29,183 nucleotides of DNA from an uncultured archaeon (GCA_903873955.1 CAIQQL010000022.1:1-29183); one strand, 5' to 3'; numbered from the stretch's first letter, positions 1-7,018 are shown. A program made the numbers and translations. Notes: generated from the letters alone by a model not told the origin.

Positions 1-321
1 AATTATATATATAAAAAAGAAGACGGGCATCCCCAGATTGTCGATAAAAAATCAAAGGTTAAAGCTAAAACCCTTGTTGCAAGTTATCATAAGATACAGC
101 GAATTACAGGGACATTTGTTAAAGATGGGCCAACATGATTGAGGTTGCTTACTGAAAATGAATGTAAATCTATAATGGGTTTTCCTATGGATTTCAAGGT
201 TCCTGTATCAAGAACTCAAATGTTCAGGCAATTCGGTAATTCAGTTGCAGTACCTGTAGTAGAAGCCGTTGCAAAAAAAATAGTTGAAAAATTAGAAGAA
301 GGAAAAGCTCTGAAAAAATAA
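1..321 (+). pseudogene. C5 DNA cytosine methyltransferase, 3' part, interrupted by in-frame TGA
   Basis: The frame is open from the left edge to a stop at 319-321 except for one TGA at 136-138. The translation matches the C-terminal part of bacterial-type DNA (cytosine-5) methyltransferases: a K-TLVASYHKIQR-TGTFVKDGPT stretch, then RLLTENECKSIMGFP and the RQFGNSVAVPVV segment (motifs IX-X). Related proteins usually have a Gly after the DG-x-T residues, so GGA to TGA by one substitution is the simplest explanation. A TTG at 139 could restart translation, giving only about 60 residues, too short to act alone. Nearby genes end normally in TGA, so recoding is unlikely. The 5' part, with the catalytic PC motif, lies outside the window. 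The gene faces a putative endonuclease 19 nt away, so this looks like a decaying restriction-modification unit. A sequencing error remains possible. Confidence 0.8.
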
Positions 322-340
322 CAGATATAAAAATTATTAA

Positions 341-784
341 CTATTCTGATAAATAGGTAACTAATTCTTCTACTGAAAATGTATCATCAAGTGCACTATG
401 AGGCATCCTACAATGATCTTTACAGCGTCTAAAGTTGTCTTTTTCTTTTTGGCTCGTGTTAACTTCATCAACCACGACAACTGATTTTATGTCTTTCTTA
501 TGTACTTCTTTAAAGTAATTTTTAGTTCCATAAGCATCCCACTGTTTACCTCTTAGTCTATCTGTTCTTGCTGTTGTTGTTGAATCTATGGACACAATAG
601 TACCATCATTTTTCTCAACGGCAAAGTCTGGATTAAACTCTCCATCGTAAACTTTAGGTTTTCTAACAAATCCCTTAATTCTTTTATTGTTCTTTAACTT
701 AATAAGGACTCCTTCAATTTTATCCTCAAATCCACTTCCACGTAGAGATCTAGACCTATTTGCACTTTGGGCAACAACATCCAT
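341..784 (-). CDS. putative type II restriction endonuclease (147 aa)
   Basis: The role is inferred mainly from position: the gene converges on a C5 methyltransferase with 19 nt between the stops. The protein is basic at its N-terminus (SANRSRSLRGSGFEDKIEG). It then shows a PD-(D/E)xK-like pattern: GEFNPDF, about 15 residues, then VSIDSTTTARTDRLRGKQWDAYG. The second acidic position is followed by S-T rather than E-x-K, so the active site, if real, is a variant. A downstream VVVVDE strand resembles the core sheet of such nucleases. The length is short for a complete type II enzyme. Base composition is more AT-rich than the central genes, in keeping with transfer. I do not recognise a specific subfamily. 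It could also be another small DNA-binding protein of a mobile unit. Confidence 0.5.
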   Translation of the reverse strand: MDVVAQSANRSRSLRGSGFEDKIEGVLIKLKNNKRIKGFVRKPKVYDGEFNPDFAVEKNDGTIVSIDSTTTARTDRLRGKQWDAYGTKNYFKEVHKKDIKSVVVVDEVNTSQKEKDNFRRCKDHCRMPHSALDDTFSVEELVTYLSE

Positions 785-803
785 ATATTAACTACTTTAA
801 AGT

Positions 804-812
804 AATTTATAG
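804..812 (-). promoter_or_regulatory. TATA box for the putative endonuclease gene
   Basis: On the minus strand a TATAAAT element is centred about 24 nt before the ATG at 784. That would start transcription at or next to the start codon (leaderless), the pattern used by many first genes of this window. There is no Shine-Dalgarno sequence. Confidence 0.45.
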
Positions 813-872
813 ACTTTTGTGCAAGAGAAGGTATAATGTTGCATAATAACTATTTTTGTTTTAACGCATTAC

Positions 873-1099
873 TTAGCAATAGAGATATAAAACTGCAAAA
901 AAACTGAATCCTACCAGCCCAACAACACTTAAGATTATCCCTTTTAGTGCTGGTGAGCAGTCTATCTTATTATTCCATACGCACTGCCAACAAAAACTGC
1001 AGTTATTGTAGCTATTCCGCTTAGTTCACCAAGAGAGTTTTGAATGGACCATAAATTATAGGTTACTTTGGCCATTTGACAAAATGGGTCGATCATCAT
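873..1099 (-). pseudogene. frameshifted small membrane protein gene
   Basis: This is the only content I can find in the 785-1221 stretch. From ATG at 1099 (or 1096) the minus strand reads about 45 codons, including SLGELSGIATITAVFVG, to a TAG at 962-964. Near 983-990 another frame takes over sensibly with CVWNNKIDC, then the hydrophobic run GIILSVVGLVGFSFFAVLYLYC and a stop at 873-875. Together the two pieces give a protein of about 75 residues with two transmembrane segments and a Cys-x7-Cys loop. One lost nucleotide would explain the break. A TATA box lies at the right distance upstream, which supports a former gene. I do not recognise the family. Low complexity means the reading could be fortuitous. 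Confidence 0.45.
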
Positions 1100-1112
1100 A
1101 AAATAGACGCCT

Positions 1113-1123
1113 TAAATTATAAA
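1113..1123 (-). promoter_or_regulatory. TATA-like promoter for the frameshifted membrane protein gene
   Basis: The minus strand reads TTTATAATTTA about 22-26 nt upstream of the ATG codons at 1099 and 1096. It would give a leaderless or almost leaderless transcript. Confidence 0.4.
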
Positions 1124-1190
1124 AAAGAACAGGACCATTCTTACTTTTTGTCCAGGAATGACTAATTGTGCAAAGCCTTACAAATAGTAA

Positions 1191-1200
1191 ATTTTAAAAA
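1191..1200 (+). promoter_or_regulatory. TATA box for the 58-aa gene
   Basis: ATTTTAAAAA is centred about 26 nt before the ATG at 1222. There is no Shine-Dalgarno site between, so this is the leaderless arrangement. Confidence 0.45.
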
Positions 1201-1221
1201 GCAACATTAATTTTTAGTCCT

Positions 1222-1398
1222 ATGGCAGTTCCCAGCAGAAGGTACAGGGCAGGAAAAGTCGACATTGACAACAAGGCTATTGAACGTAGGGAAAAAGCCA
1301 AAAAGGAAGTCGTGAAAGAAGTCACTCCTGAAGAGCATGAGGCAAGGCTGAAGGTGCTCAAAGAGATGGGCATCATAAAAGAGACTAAATCTGAGTAA
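1222..1398 (+). CDS. small basic, charged protein (58 aa), unknown
   Basis: The ORF opens with MAVPSRRYRAGKVDIDNKAI and continues with a charged, probably helical segment (IERREKAKKEVVKEVTPEEH) ending in KVLKEMGIIKETKSE. It has no Cys, no membrane segment and no signal peptide. The basic N-terminus followed by a charged helix suggests a nucleic-acid- or ribosome-associated peptide, but that is only inference. Support for a real gene is a TATA box at leaderless distance, ATG start, codon use like the downstream genes, and a compact position about 75 nt before the sugar kinase. I do not recognise the family. Confidence 0.6.
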   Translation: MAVPSRRYRAGKVDIDNKAIERREKAKKEVVKEVTPEEHEARLKVLKEMGIIKETKSE

Positions 1399-1415
1399 GT
1401 GATTTTTCCAGGCCT

Positions 1416-1439
1416 GTTTAAAAGAAACATTTTTAATAC
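1416..1439 (+). promoter_or_regulatory. promoter region of the glycolysis-hypA operon
   Basis: Two TATA-like elements lie here: GTTTAAAAG (about 1416-1424) and TTTTAATAC (about 1431-1439). The second would start transcription near 1461, just before the GAGG Shine-Dalgarno site at 1465-1468 that serves the ATG at 1473. Confidence 0.4.
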
Positions 1440-1472
1440 GCAAAGGCCTGTCCTTTACGAAGAAGAGGATTG

Positions 1473-2390
1473 ATGGATTTTGACATAGTGACCTTTGGAA
1501 GCGCAGTGATCGACACCTTTGTACATACGGATGTCGCTGAGAGAAAAAACTTCATCTATTATCCTGTAGGAGGAAAGATCCTTATCCAGGATCTGACCTT
1601 CAGCATCGGGGGCGGAGGGACGAACACGGCTGTCGCCTTTGCACGCCTCGGCCTCAAGACAGGATGCATCTGCAAAGTAGGGGATGATGCCAATGGGAAA
1701 ATGATCCTCTCCTTGCTCAAAGATGAGAACGTGAGGTTCATCGGCTCAATAGATAAAGAAAAGATGAGCGGATACTCTGTCATCCTGGACAGTAAAGGGG
1801 GTGAACGCACCATCCTCACCTACAAGGGAGCCAATAATGACATCGCCCTCAAGGAACTCAAAGCAGGAACCTGGAAGACCAAATGGCTCTATTACTCTGC
1901 ACTTCTAGAAGAAAGCTTTGAGACCCAAAAAAAAATGGCCACCCTTCTTCACAAACAAGGAACAAAACTGGCATTCAACCCCAGCAGTTATATCATCAAC
2001 AAGGAAGACTTCTCAGGACTGCTCAAGATCTGCGATGTATTGATCGTCAACAAAGAAGAGGCTGCAATGATCTGCAAGCGCTTCAAGAAAAAGACGAATG
2101 ACCCTTGGGCCTCAATCCATGAACTGGGAGCAAACGAAATCCTGATTACAGACAAAGACAATCCTGCAGTCTGCTTTGATGGCGTGCAGCGCTATAGCAT
2201 CCAGCCTCATAAAAATCTCAAGGTCGTGGAAAGAACGGGTGCAGGAGATGCTTTTGCATCAGGATTTGTCGCAGGGAGGATTGTGGGATGGCCCCTTGCA
2301 GAATGCCTTGCGTTAGGGCTGAAGGAAAGTGAATCAGTCATCACGTCACGCGGTGCCAAAAATAAATTGTTACGTATGAGCCTTACATGA
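1473..2390 (+). CDS. PfkB-family sugar kinase (possible 6-phosphofructokinase), 305 aa
   Basis: This is a ribokinase/PfkB-fold kinase that transfers phosphate from ATP to a sugar hydroxyl. The N-terminal strand DIVTFGSAVID and the glycine-rich SIGGGGTNTAVAFARLG (first PfkB signature) are present. So is VERTGAGDAFASGFVAG near residues 252-268 (second signature, with the catalytic Asp in GAGD). Length is normal. I chose ATG 1473 over TTG 1470 because of the GAGG site at 1465-1468. It overlaps the aldolase gene by 4 nt and leads an operon with aldolase and TPI, so fructose-6-phosphate is the most likely substrate. The sequence alone cannot exclude ribokinase, fructokinase or a nucleoside kinase. 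Confidence 0.88.
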   Translation: MDFDIVTFGSAVIDTFVHTDVAERKNFIYYPVGGKILIQDLTFSIGGGGTNTAVAFARLGLKTGCICKVGDDANGKMILSLLKDENVRFIGSIDKEKMSGYSVILDSKGGERTILTYKGANNDIALKELKAGTWKTKWLYYSALLEESFETQKKMATLLHKQGTKLAFNPSSYIINKEDFSGLLKICDVLIVNKEEAAMICKRFKKKTNDPWASIHELGANEILITDKDNPAVCFDGVQRYSIQPHKNLKVVERTGAGDAFASGFVAGRIVGWPLAECLALGLKESESVITSRGAKNKLLRMSLT

Positions 2391-3136
2391 TCAGACTCAA
2401 CAAGATCCTCAAGAATGGAAGGGCATTGTTCCTTGCCTATGACCAGGGTCTTGAACATGGCCCGATAGATTTCAATGACGCAAACGTCGATCCCCAGTAT
2501 ATCATCAACATTGCAAAGAAAGGCAGGTATACTGCCCTGATATTCCAGAAGGGCATAGCGGAGAAGTATAAGACAGAGATCAAGGAAAGCAGGATCCCTC
2601 TTATTGTCAAACTGAACGGAAAGACTTCGATGGTGGGAGGAGAGCCTATCTCTCGGCAGTTATGCACGGTAAAAGAGGCCATCGCTTTAGGGGCAGCCGC
2701 AGTAGGATACACGATCTATTTTGGCAGCGAGCATGAAAGTGAGATGCTCCAGGAATTTGAGACTATCCTGCGGGAAGCGCATGCCAAAGGGCTGCCGGTG
2801 ATCATCTGGGCATATCCCCGTGGAAAAGGCACCGCTGAAAAATCCAAAGCAGAGCTCATGGCCTATGCAACCCGCGCAGGCCTTGAGATAGGGGCCGATA
2901 TCGTGAAGATTGTCTATGACGGAAACATCGAGGATCTTCGATGGGCGGTCAAAGCTGCAGGAAAGACCAAAGTGGTCATTGCAGGCGGCGCAAAGGAAGA
3001 TGAAAAAGAGCTTCTTAAACAGATCAAGGAGATCTGCAGGGCAGGCGCGATAGGGATGGCCATTGGCCGCAATGTCTGGCAGTCCCCTGACCCTTTAACC
3101 TTGACCAAAAAGATGAAAGAAGTCATTTTTCAATGA
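2387..3136 (+). CDS. fba: archaeal-type class I fructose-bisphosphate aldolase (249 aa)
   Basis: This enzyme cleaves or forms fructose-1,6-bisphosphate from dihydroxyacetone phosphate and glyceraldehyde-3-phosphate via a lysine Schiff base. It belongs to the DhnA/DeoC-like TIM-barrel family used by archaea. The N-terminal LAYDQGLEHGP (residues 16-26) is diagnostic. IIWAYPRGKG (139-148) carries the catalytic Tyr region, and GADIVKIVYDG (169-179) contains the probable Schiff-base Lys174. Near the C-terminus VVIAGGAKE and GAIGMAIGRNVWQ form the phosphate-binding site. Length is typical. It starts within ATGA at the end of the kinase gene and itself ends in ATGA overlapping the dehydrogenase gene, so translation is probably coupled. 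Confidence 0.95.
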   Translation: MIRLNKILKNGRALFLAYDQGLEHGPIDFNDANVDPQYIINIAKKGRYTALIFQKGIAEKYKTEIKESRIPLIVKLNGKTSMVGGEPISRQLCTVKEAIALGAAAVGYTIYFGSEHESEMLQEFETILREAHAKGLPVIIWAYPRGKGTAEKSKAELMAYATRAGLEIGADIVKIVYDGNIEDLRWAVKAAGKTKVVIAGGAKEDEKELLKQIKEICRAGAIGMAIGRNVWQSPDPLTLTKKMKEVIFQ

Positions 3137-4131
3137 AGATAGCTTTTTTTGAGATTGAAGACTGGGAACAGACCTATTTACAACAAAAACTCAAGGGCCA
3201 TAAACTCCTCTTTTTCAAAGACGCACTTTCTGAAAAGACCGTCAATCTGGCCAAGGATGCAGGCATTGTCTCGGTATTTATTTACTGCAAAATAACCGAT
3301 AATGTCCTCTCTGAGTTCACCCATCTGCAGGCCCTCGTCACCAGGTCCACGGGCTATGACCATATTGATGTCGCTTCCTGCAAGAAACGAAAGATTGCCG
3401 TCCTCAACGTACCGACCTACGGAGAGAATACTGTCGCAGAGCATACCTTCTCCCTGCTTTTATCTCTTTCAAGAAAAATCCCCCAGTCCTATGAACGGAC
3501 GCGCATGGGGAATTTCTCATTGGAAGGATTGAGAGGTTTTGATCTTCAAGGAAAAACATTAGGGATCATCGGCATGGGACATATCGGTCAGCATGTTGCC
3601 CGCATTGCCCGAGGGTTTGCCATGCATGTACTAGCCTATGATAAATATCCTGATAGGAATCTTGCCAAAAAGATGAGATTTGCCTATGCTCCCTTAAGCA
3701 AGGTCCTGCAACAATCAGATATCGTGACCTTGCATTGCCCTTACACCAAAGACACCCATCACCTCCTGAACAGGAAAACCATCGCCCAGATGAAACGGGG
3801 CGCAATCCTTGTCAACACTGCGCGCGGGGCACTTGTTGAGACGAACGCTCTGGTCAATGCGTTATCCCGAGGACATTTGGGAGGAGCTGCCCTTGATGTC
3901 CTGGAACAGGAATCCCTAATCAAGGAAGAGGCGCAGTTACTCTCAAAAAACTTCCCCAAAGAACATCTGCAAAATCTTCTTGAGAACCATATCCTGCTCA
4001 CGTTCAACAATGTCATCGTCACGCCCCATAATGCATTCAACAGCACAGAGGCCTTGCAACGGATCCTGGACACGACCCTAGAAAATATAAACTCAGTACT
4101 CTTCCATAAACCAAGCAAGAACCAACTATGA
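3133..4131 (+). CDS. D-lactate dehydrogenase-like 2-hydroxyacid dehydrogenase (332 aa)
   Basis: This is a D-isomer-specific 2-hydroxyacid dehydrogenase, most like fermentative D-lactate dehydrogenases (pyruvate + NADH to D-lactate). The Rossmann motif is GMGHIG (147-152), followed by an acidic residue (Asp170 in LAYDKYP) that favours NAD over NADP. The catalytic set is complete: Arg231 in NTARGAL, Glu260 in LDVLEQE and His299 in VTPHNAFNS. TGYDHID and VPTYGENTVAEHTFSLLL are also typical of the D-LDH branch. Length is normal. It sits between aldolase and TPI with 4-nt overlaps on both sides, so it likely re-oxidises glycolytic NADH. Hydroxypyruvate or phosphoglycerate dehydrogenase activity is a less likely alternative. 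Confidence 0.9.
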   Translation: MKIAFFEIEDWEQTYLQQKLKGHKLLFFKDALSEKTVNLAKDAGIVSVFIYCKITDNVLSEFTHLQALVTRSTGYDHIDVASCKKRKIAVLNVPTYGENTVAEHTFSLLLSLSRKIPQSYERTRMGNFSLEGLRGFDLQGKTLGIIGMGHIGQHVARIARGFAMHVLAYDKYPDRNLAKKMRFAYAPLSKVLQQSDIVTLHCPYTKDTHHLLNRKTIAQMKRGAILVNTARGALVETNALVNALSRGHLGGAALDVLEQESLIKEEAQLLSKNFPKEHLQNLLENHILLTFNNVIVTPHNAFNSTEALQRILDTTLENINSVLFHKPSKNQL

Positions 4132-4760
4132 AGCCCATTGTCATCATCAATATGAAAACGTACCTGCAAGGAAAGCAGGTTGTCAATCTGGCCAAGGCTG
4201 TAGAGAAGGTCCATAAAGACACCATCTTAGGCGTTCAACCGACGGACATCTATCCTGTCTGCCTGCACAGCCATCTGCAGGTTTTCAGTGAGCACGTCGA
4301 TCCCATCACCCCGGGAAGAAACACAGGCTTCATCTCACCAGAGGCGATAAAGGCTGCTGGAGCCAAAGGAGTATTCCTCAATCATTCAGAGCATCCTCTT
4401 ACCTTTGATGTCATCAAGAAAACCCTTGCACGCTGCAGAGAAAGCGGTTTAAAAACTGCCGTCTTTGCCCGAGACCTCAAGGAAGCAAAAAAAATAGAAC
4501 AGCTAAAGCCCACCTACCTCATTTTCGAACCTCCAGAACTTGTGGCAGGCGACCTTTCTGTATCCAACGCAGAGCCAGAAGTCATTGCAGATATAGCGCA
4601 CCATTTGAAACGCGGATTTCTTGTCGGTGCGGGAATCAAGACCTACACGGACCTGGTAACCTCCATAAAACTTGGGGCACAGGGAATTGCAGTCTCCTCG
4701 GCAATCACCACTGCAAAACATCCAGAGCAAGCCTTACGATTACTTCTTGGAAAGATCTAA
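4128..4760 (+). CDS. tpiA: triosephosphate isomerase, short archaeal type (210 aa)
   Basis: This enzyme interconverts dihydroxyacetone phosphate and glyceraldehyde-3-phosphate. The active site is complete: Asn8 and Lys10 in INMKTY, the electrophilic His86 in LNHSEH, and the catalytic Glu134 in FEPPEL. Phosphate-binding loops appear as VGAGIKT and GIAVSSAI. At 210 residues it is close to the short archaeal form and well below the roughly 250-residue bacterial and eukaryotic enzymes. It overlaps the dehydrogenase gene by 4 nt, and hypA begins one nucleotide after its stop. Confidence 0.95.
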   Translation: MKPIVIINMKTYLQGKQVVNLAKAVEKVHKDTILGVQPTDIYPVCLHSHLQVFSEHVDPITPGRNTGFISPEAIKAAGAKGVFLNHSEHPLTFDVIKKTLARCRESGLKTAVFARDLKEAKKIEQLKPTYLIFEPPELVAGDLSVSNAEPEVIADIAHHLKRGFLVGAGIKTYTDLVTSIKLGAQGIAVSSAITTAKHPEQALRLLLGKI

Positions 4761-4761
4761 C

Positions 4762-5106
4762 GTGCACGAACACACTTTTATCCAGGCCATCATCAATCAG
4801 GTCCCAAACAAAGAGCAGGTCCTTTCAGTGACCCTTGCAGTGGGAGATTTGGTGGGAATCGCTCCAGACCATCTCAAAGAACATCTTGAAGAACAGACCG
4901 GATGGAACGTCACGGTCAATAAGGTCCCTTCAGCTGTGCACTGTTCCTGCGGTTATACGGGTGAAGCAAAAATCGTGCAGCGTTTGCATGACCTGGTCCT
5001 TTTTGCATGTCCTTCCTGCGGAGGAAATGTTGAAGTACTCAAGGGCCAGGATATCCTGATAGAAAAAGTGACCTATAACGACCAACCTTTCGAACACCAT
5101 GCATAA
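4762..5106 (+). CDS. hypA: hydrogenase nickel-insertion protein HypA (114 aa)
   Basis: HypA delivers nickel to the large subunit of [NiFe] hydrogenases. The GTG at 4762 is the right start because it yields the obligatory N-terminal Met-His-Glu (MHEHTF), whose His2 binds nickel. The longer upstream reading runs inside tpiA and would bury it. The zinc site is CSC (Cys61, Cys63) and CPSC (Cys83, Cys86), as expected. Length matches the family. It lies directly after tpiA, tying hydrogenase maturation to expression of the glycolytic genes, and overlaps the metal transporter gene by 8 nt. HypB, the usual GTPase partner, is not in the window. Confidence 0.93.
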   Translation: MHEHTFIQAIINQVPNKEQVLSVTLAVGDLVGIAPDHLKEHLEEQTGWNVTVNKVPSAVHCSCGYTGEAKIVQRLHDLVLFACPSCGGNVEVLKGQDILIEKVTYNDQPFEHHA

Positions 5107-5809
5107 AAGCCTGAAAGTTATCCGTGAGAATAAACATGAACCGCATACCAACATCGGCTCGCTGTTCAAGGAGTTCATCTTAGGGGGCCAGGATGGCCTG
5201 GTCAATGTGCTAGGGGTCATCTTGGGCATCGCCATTGCTTCCCAAAGCACAAAACTGGTGATCATCGCCGGGCTTGCCGCAACCTTTGCTGAAGGTTTTT
5301 CCATGGCTGCCGTTGCCTATACTTCTGGTAAAGCTGAAGAAGATTATTACCAGAGCCAGAAGAAAAAAGAACTCTACGAAATAGCGCATATGCCAAATGT
5401 TGAACGAAAAGAGATCAGGGACATCTATTACGCAAAAGGATTTCGGGGAAAACTCCTAGAAAAGATAGTTGATCATATCTGTTCAGACAAAAAAGTCTGG
5501 CTTGACATCATGATGGATGAGGAATTGCACCTCTCTGATGCCCAGGTCCATCCCCTGCAAAGCGCAGTCTGGGTCGGACTTGCAACCCTCATCGGTTCGC
5601 TGGTACCCTTGTTTCCTTTTTTCTTCTTTCACATCGAGGCAGCAATTGCAGGCGCTCTTTTCCTCTCTGCCCTGGTCTTGTTCATCACCGGGGCACTTGA
5701 GGCAAAGCTTACCGTAGGCCATTGGTTCAAAAAGGGAGTGCAGCTGGCGCTCATCGGCATGGCGGCAGCGCTCATCGGATTCCTTGTCGGAAAGCTCATC
5801 GGCGCGTAA
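5099..5809 (+). CDS. VIT1/CCC1-family metal transporter (236 aa)
   Basis: This is an integral membrane protein of the VIT/CCC1 family, which moves Fe2+ or Mn2+ out of the cytoplasm. LGGQDGLVNVLGVILGIAIA forms the first membrane segment with the family's GxxDGLV start. GLAATFAEGFSMAAVAYTSG follows, with the conserved EG...SM. A cytosolic charged insertion (EEDYYQSQKKKELYE... to MMDEELHL) matches the family's metal-binding domain. Three more hydrophobic helices complete the five-helix topology. The gene overlaps hypA by 8 nt. The position suggests metal homeostasis connected with hydrogenase assembly, but the metal cannot be read from sequence, and I would not call it a nickel transporter. Confidence 0.88.
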   Translation: MHKSLKVIRENKHEPHTNIGSLFKEFILGGQDGLVNVLGVILGIAIASQSTKLVIIAGLAATFAEGFSMAAVAYTSGKAEEDYYQSQKKKELYEIAHMPNVERKEIRDIYYAKGFRGKLLEKIVDHICSDKKVWLDIMMDEELHLSDAQVHPLQSAVWVGLATLIGSLVPLFPFFFFHIEAAIAGALFLSALVLFITGALEAKLTVGHWFKKGVQLALIGMAAALIGFLVGKLIGA

Positions 5810-5898
5810 AGAAAGTGATAAAAGATGTAGACATCACATCATTCGTTAGCCACCCTTCCATAACTTCGTGTCCTAAAATAAAGAGGTCTGCTCAAGAA

Positions 5899-5935
5899 AG
5901 TATTAATATCAACAAGGATTCATTTTATATGAGGA
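5899..5935 (+). promoter_or_regulatory. promoter and ribosome binding site of the hypC operon
   Basis: TATTAATATC at about 5900-5910 would place transcription start near 5931. GAGGA at 5931-5935 would then be the Shine-Dalgarno site, five nt before the ATG at 5940. A second TATA-like string at 5924-5930 is too near the ATG to be used. Confidence 0.35.
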
Positions 5936-5939
5936 TTAC

Positions 5940-6146
5940 ATGTGCTTATCTATCCCTGGAAAAATTGTTGCAATCGAAAAGGACCGTTTTGTTGTAGATT
6001 ATGGCAATGAGCAACGCATCGCTGAACTGAGCCTGGTCGATGTTGCCTTGGGAGATTACGTGATCATCTCCAACAAAATGATTGTGACAAAACTCAAAAA
6101 AGAACAGGCACAGCAATTCCTTGCACTGGTGGACAACAATGCCTGA
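5940..6146 (+). CDS. hypC: hydrogenase maturation chaperone HypC (68 aa)
   Basis: HypC/HupF proteins carry the Fe(CN)2CO unit with HypD and guard the immature large subunit. The N-terminus MCLSIPGKIVAIE contains the essential Cys2 and the PGKI signature. The rest is the expected small beta-barrel (VDYGNEQRIAELSLVDVALGDYVI). Length is slightly short but normal. It overlaps the next gene by 8 nt. HypD, HypE and HypF must be encoded elsewhere. Confidence 0.93.
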   Translation: MCLSIPGKIVAIEKDRFVVDYGNEQRIAELSLVDVALGDYVIISNKMIVTKLKKEQAQQFLALVDNNA

Positions 6147-6651
6147 ATCCCTGACACCTGAAGGATATTTTTTCATCTATGCCTTCCCCGCAATAACCCA
6201 TTGCGCAGGCAAGATCACGCCAGAAGAGTTCTCCTCCCTTGAAAGCCAAGCAGTACTTGGTAAAGGCCCATCACTGGAACGATTACGCAGACTGTTCCCC
6301 AATGCGTTCAATCGTATCGAGCACCTGACCGGAAAAATAGAGGCATACACGATTGAGGATTATCGTTCTTACTGGTGGATTGAACATAACCGCATCATTG
6401 ACCATAGAGAGAAAGGTTATGAGCAGGTGCAAGAGGAAGAAGCTGAACTTTGCAAGGTACAGTTCCCCATAGTCAAAGGCCTCAATGGAAGAGTCGTCAC
6501 CATAACCTACCCCACAGGTCCTGAAAGGAAAGGCCTCAATTACCGTAACCTCCCATTACAACCCGGTCAACGGGTGAGCATCCACAAAGGGCACATCGTT
6601 GAGATGATCTTAGAGTCAGTCTACACCGCCTACTTTCCCCATGCACACTAA
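6139..6651 (+). CDS. unknown protein in hydrogenase maturation cluster (170 aa)
   Basis: The gene lies between hypC (8-nt overlap) and the maturation protease (11-nt overlap), so it is almost certainly cotranscribed and probably serves hydrogenase assembly. I chose ATG 6139; the upstream in-frame ATG is inside hypC without a ribosome site. The protein appears soluble: an N-terminal aromatic and helical part (GYFFIYAFPAITHC), then IEDYRSYWWIEHNRIIDHRE, an acidic stretch (EQVQEEEAELC) and a C-terminal beta-rich part (GRVVTITYPTGPERKGL, VSIHKGHIVEMI). Cys and His are present (THC, HNR, DHRE, ELC), but no clear metal motif. I do not recognise a characterised family. Function is inferred from context only. 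Confidence 0.8.
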   Translation: MPESLTPEGYFFIYAFPAITHCAGKITPEEFSSLESQAVLGKGPSLERLRRLFPNAFNRIEHLTGKIEAYTIEDYRSYWWIEHNRIIDHREKGYEQVQEEEAELCKVQFPIVKGLNGRVVTITYPTGPERKGLNYRNLPLQPGQRVSIHKGHIVEMILESVYTAYFPHAH

Positions 6652-7018
6652 AGTCCTTTGTCTAGGCAATGCATTCATAGCTGAGGACTCATTGGCACTG
6701 AGGGTTGCAGACCATCTTTCCAAAAAACATCCCGCATTCAGTTTTGTCAACATCAAGGACAGTTTTGAACTCCTGGACCATTTACAAAGCCCTGAACCCA
6801 TAATCATCCTGGATGTCGTCTTTCGCCTACAGACAGTCCAGAGATTACATGTCTCCGACCTTACCTCGGGAAGCATCATCTCCGCACACGATTTTGACGC
6901 AAGTTTTTTCTTACAATTGCTTGGTGAAGGCAAAGACATCTCCATCATCGGCATCCCTATGAGAGGAGAAGTAAAAAAAATAGGCGAAGATGTCGAGAAG
7001 CTCCTTAAAGCCAAGTGA
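6641..7018 (+). CDS. [NiFe] hydrogenase maturation endopeptidase, HybD/HycI-like (125 aa)
   Basis: This protease removes the C-terminal extension of the hydrogenase large subunit after nickel insertion. The family core is visible: VLCLGNAFIAEDSLALRVAD, with Glu15/Asp16 where HybD has its first nickel ligand, IIILDVV with Asp58, and SAHDFD with His83, giving the three metal-sensing positions. At 125 residues it is shorter than the usual 150-160. It is the last gene of the hypC operon and meets hydA tail to tail with a 14-nt overlap, so its natural substrate is probably the HydA encoded opposite. Confidence 0.85.
   Translation: MHTKVLCLGNAFIAEDSLALRVADHLSKKHPAFSFVNIKDSFELLDHLQSPEPIIILDVVFRLQTVQRLHVSDLTSGSIISAHDFDASFFLQLLGEGKDISIIGIPMRGEVKKIGEDVEKLLKAK

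Noticed and set aside
136..138. TGA read as an amino acid (recoded genetic code)
   Set aside because: Many intact genes here end in TGA, several within ATGA overlaps, so TGA is a working stop codon; a point mutation explains the site better.
1194..1443. Two minus-strand ORFs of 78 codons
   Set aside because: They overlap the promoter and the 58-aa plus-strand gene, and have no supported start signals or family resemblance.
5810..5939. Possible small RNA or riboswitch before hypC
   Set aside because: Only a promoter and ribosome site can be supported; no conserved fold was recognised.
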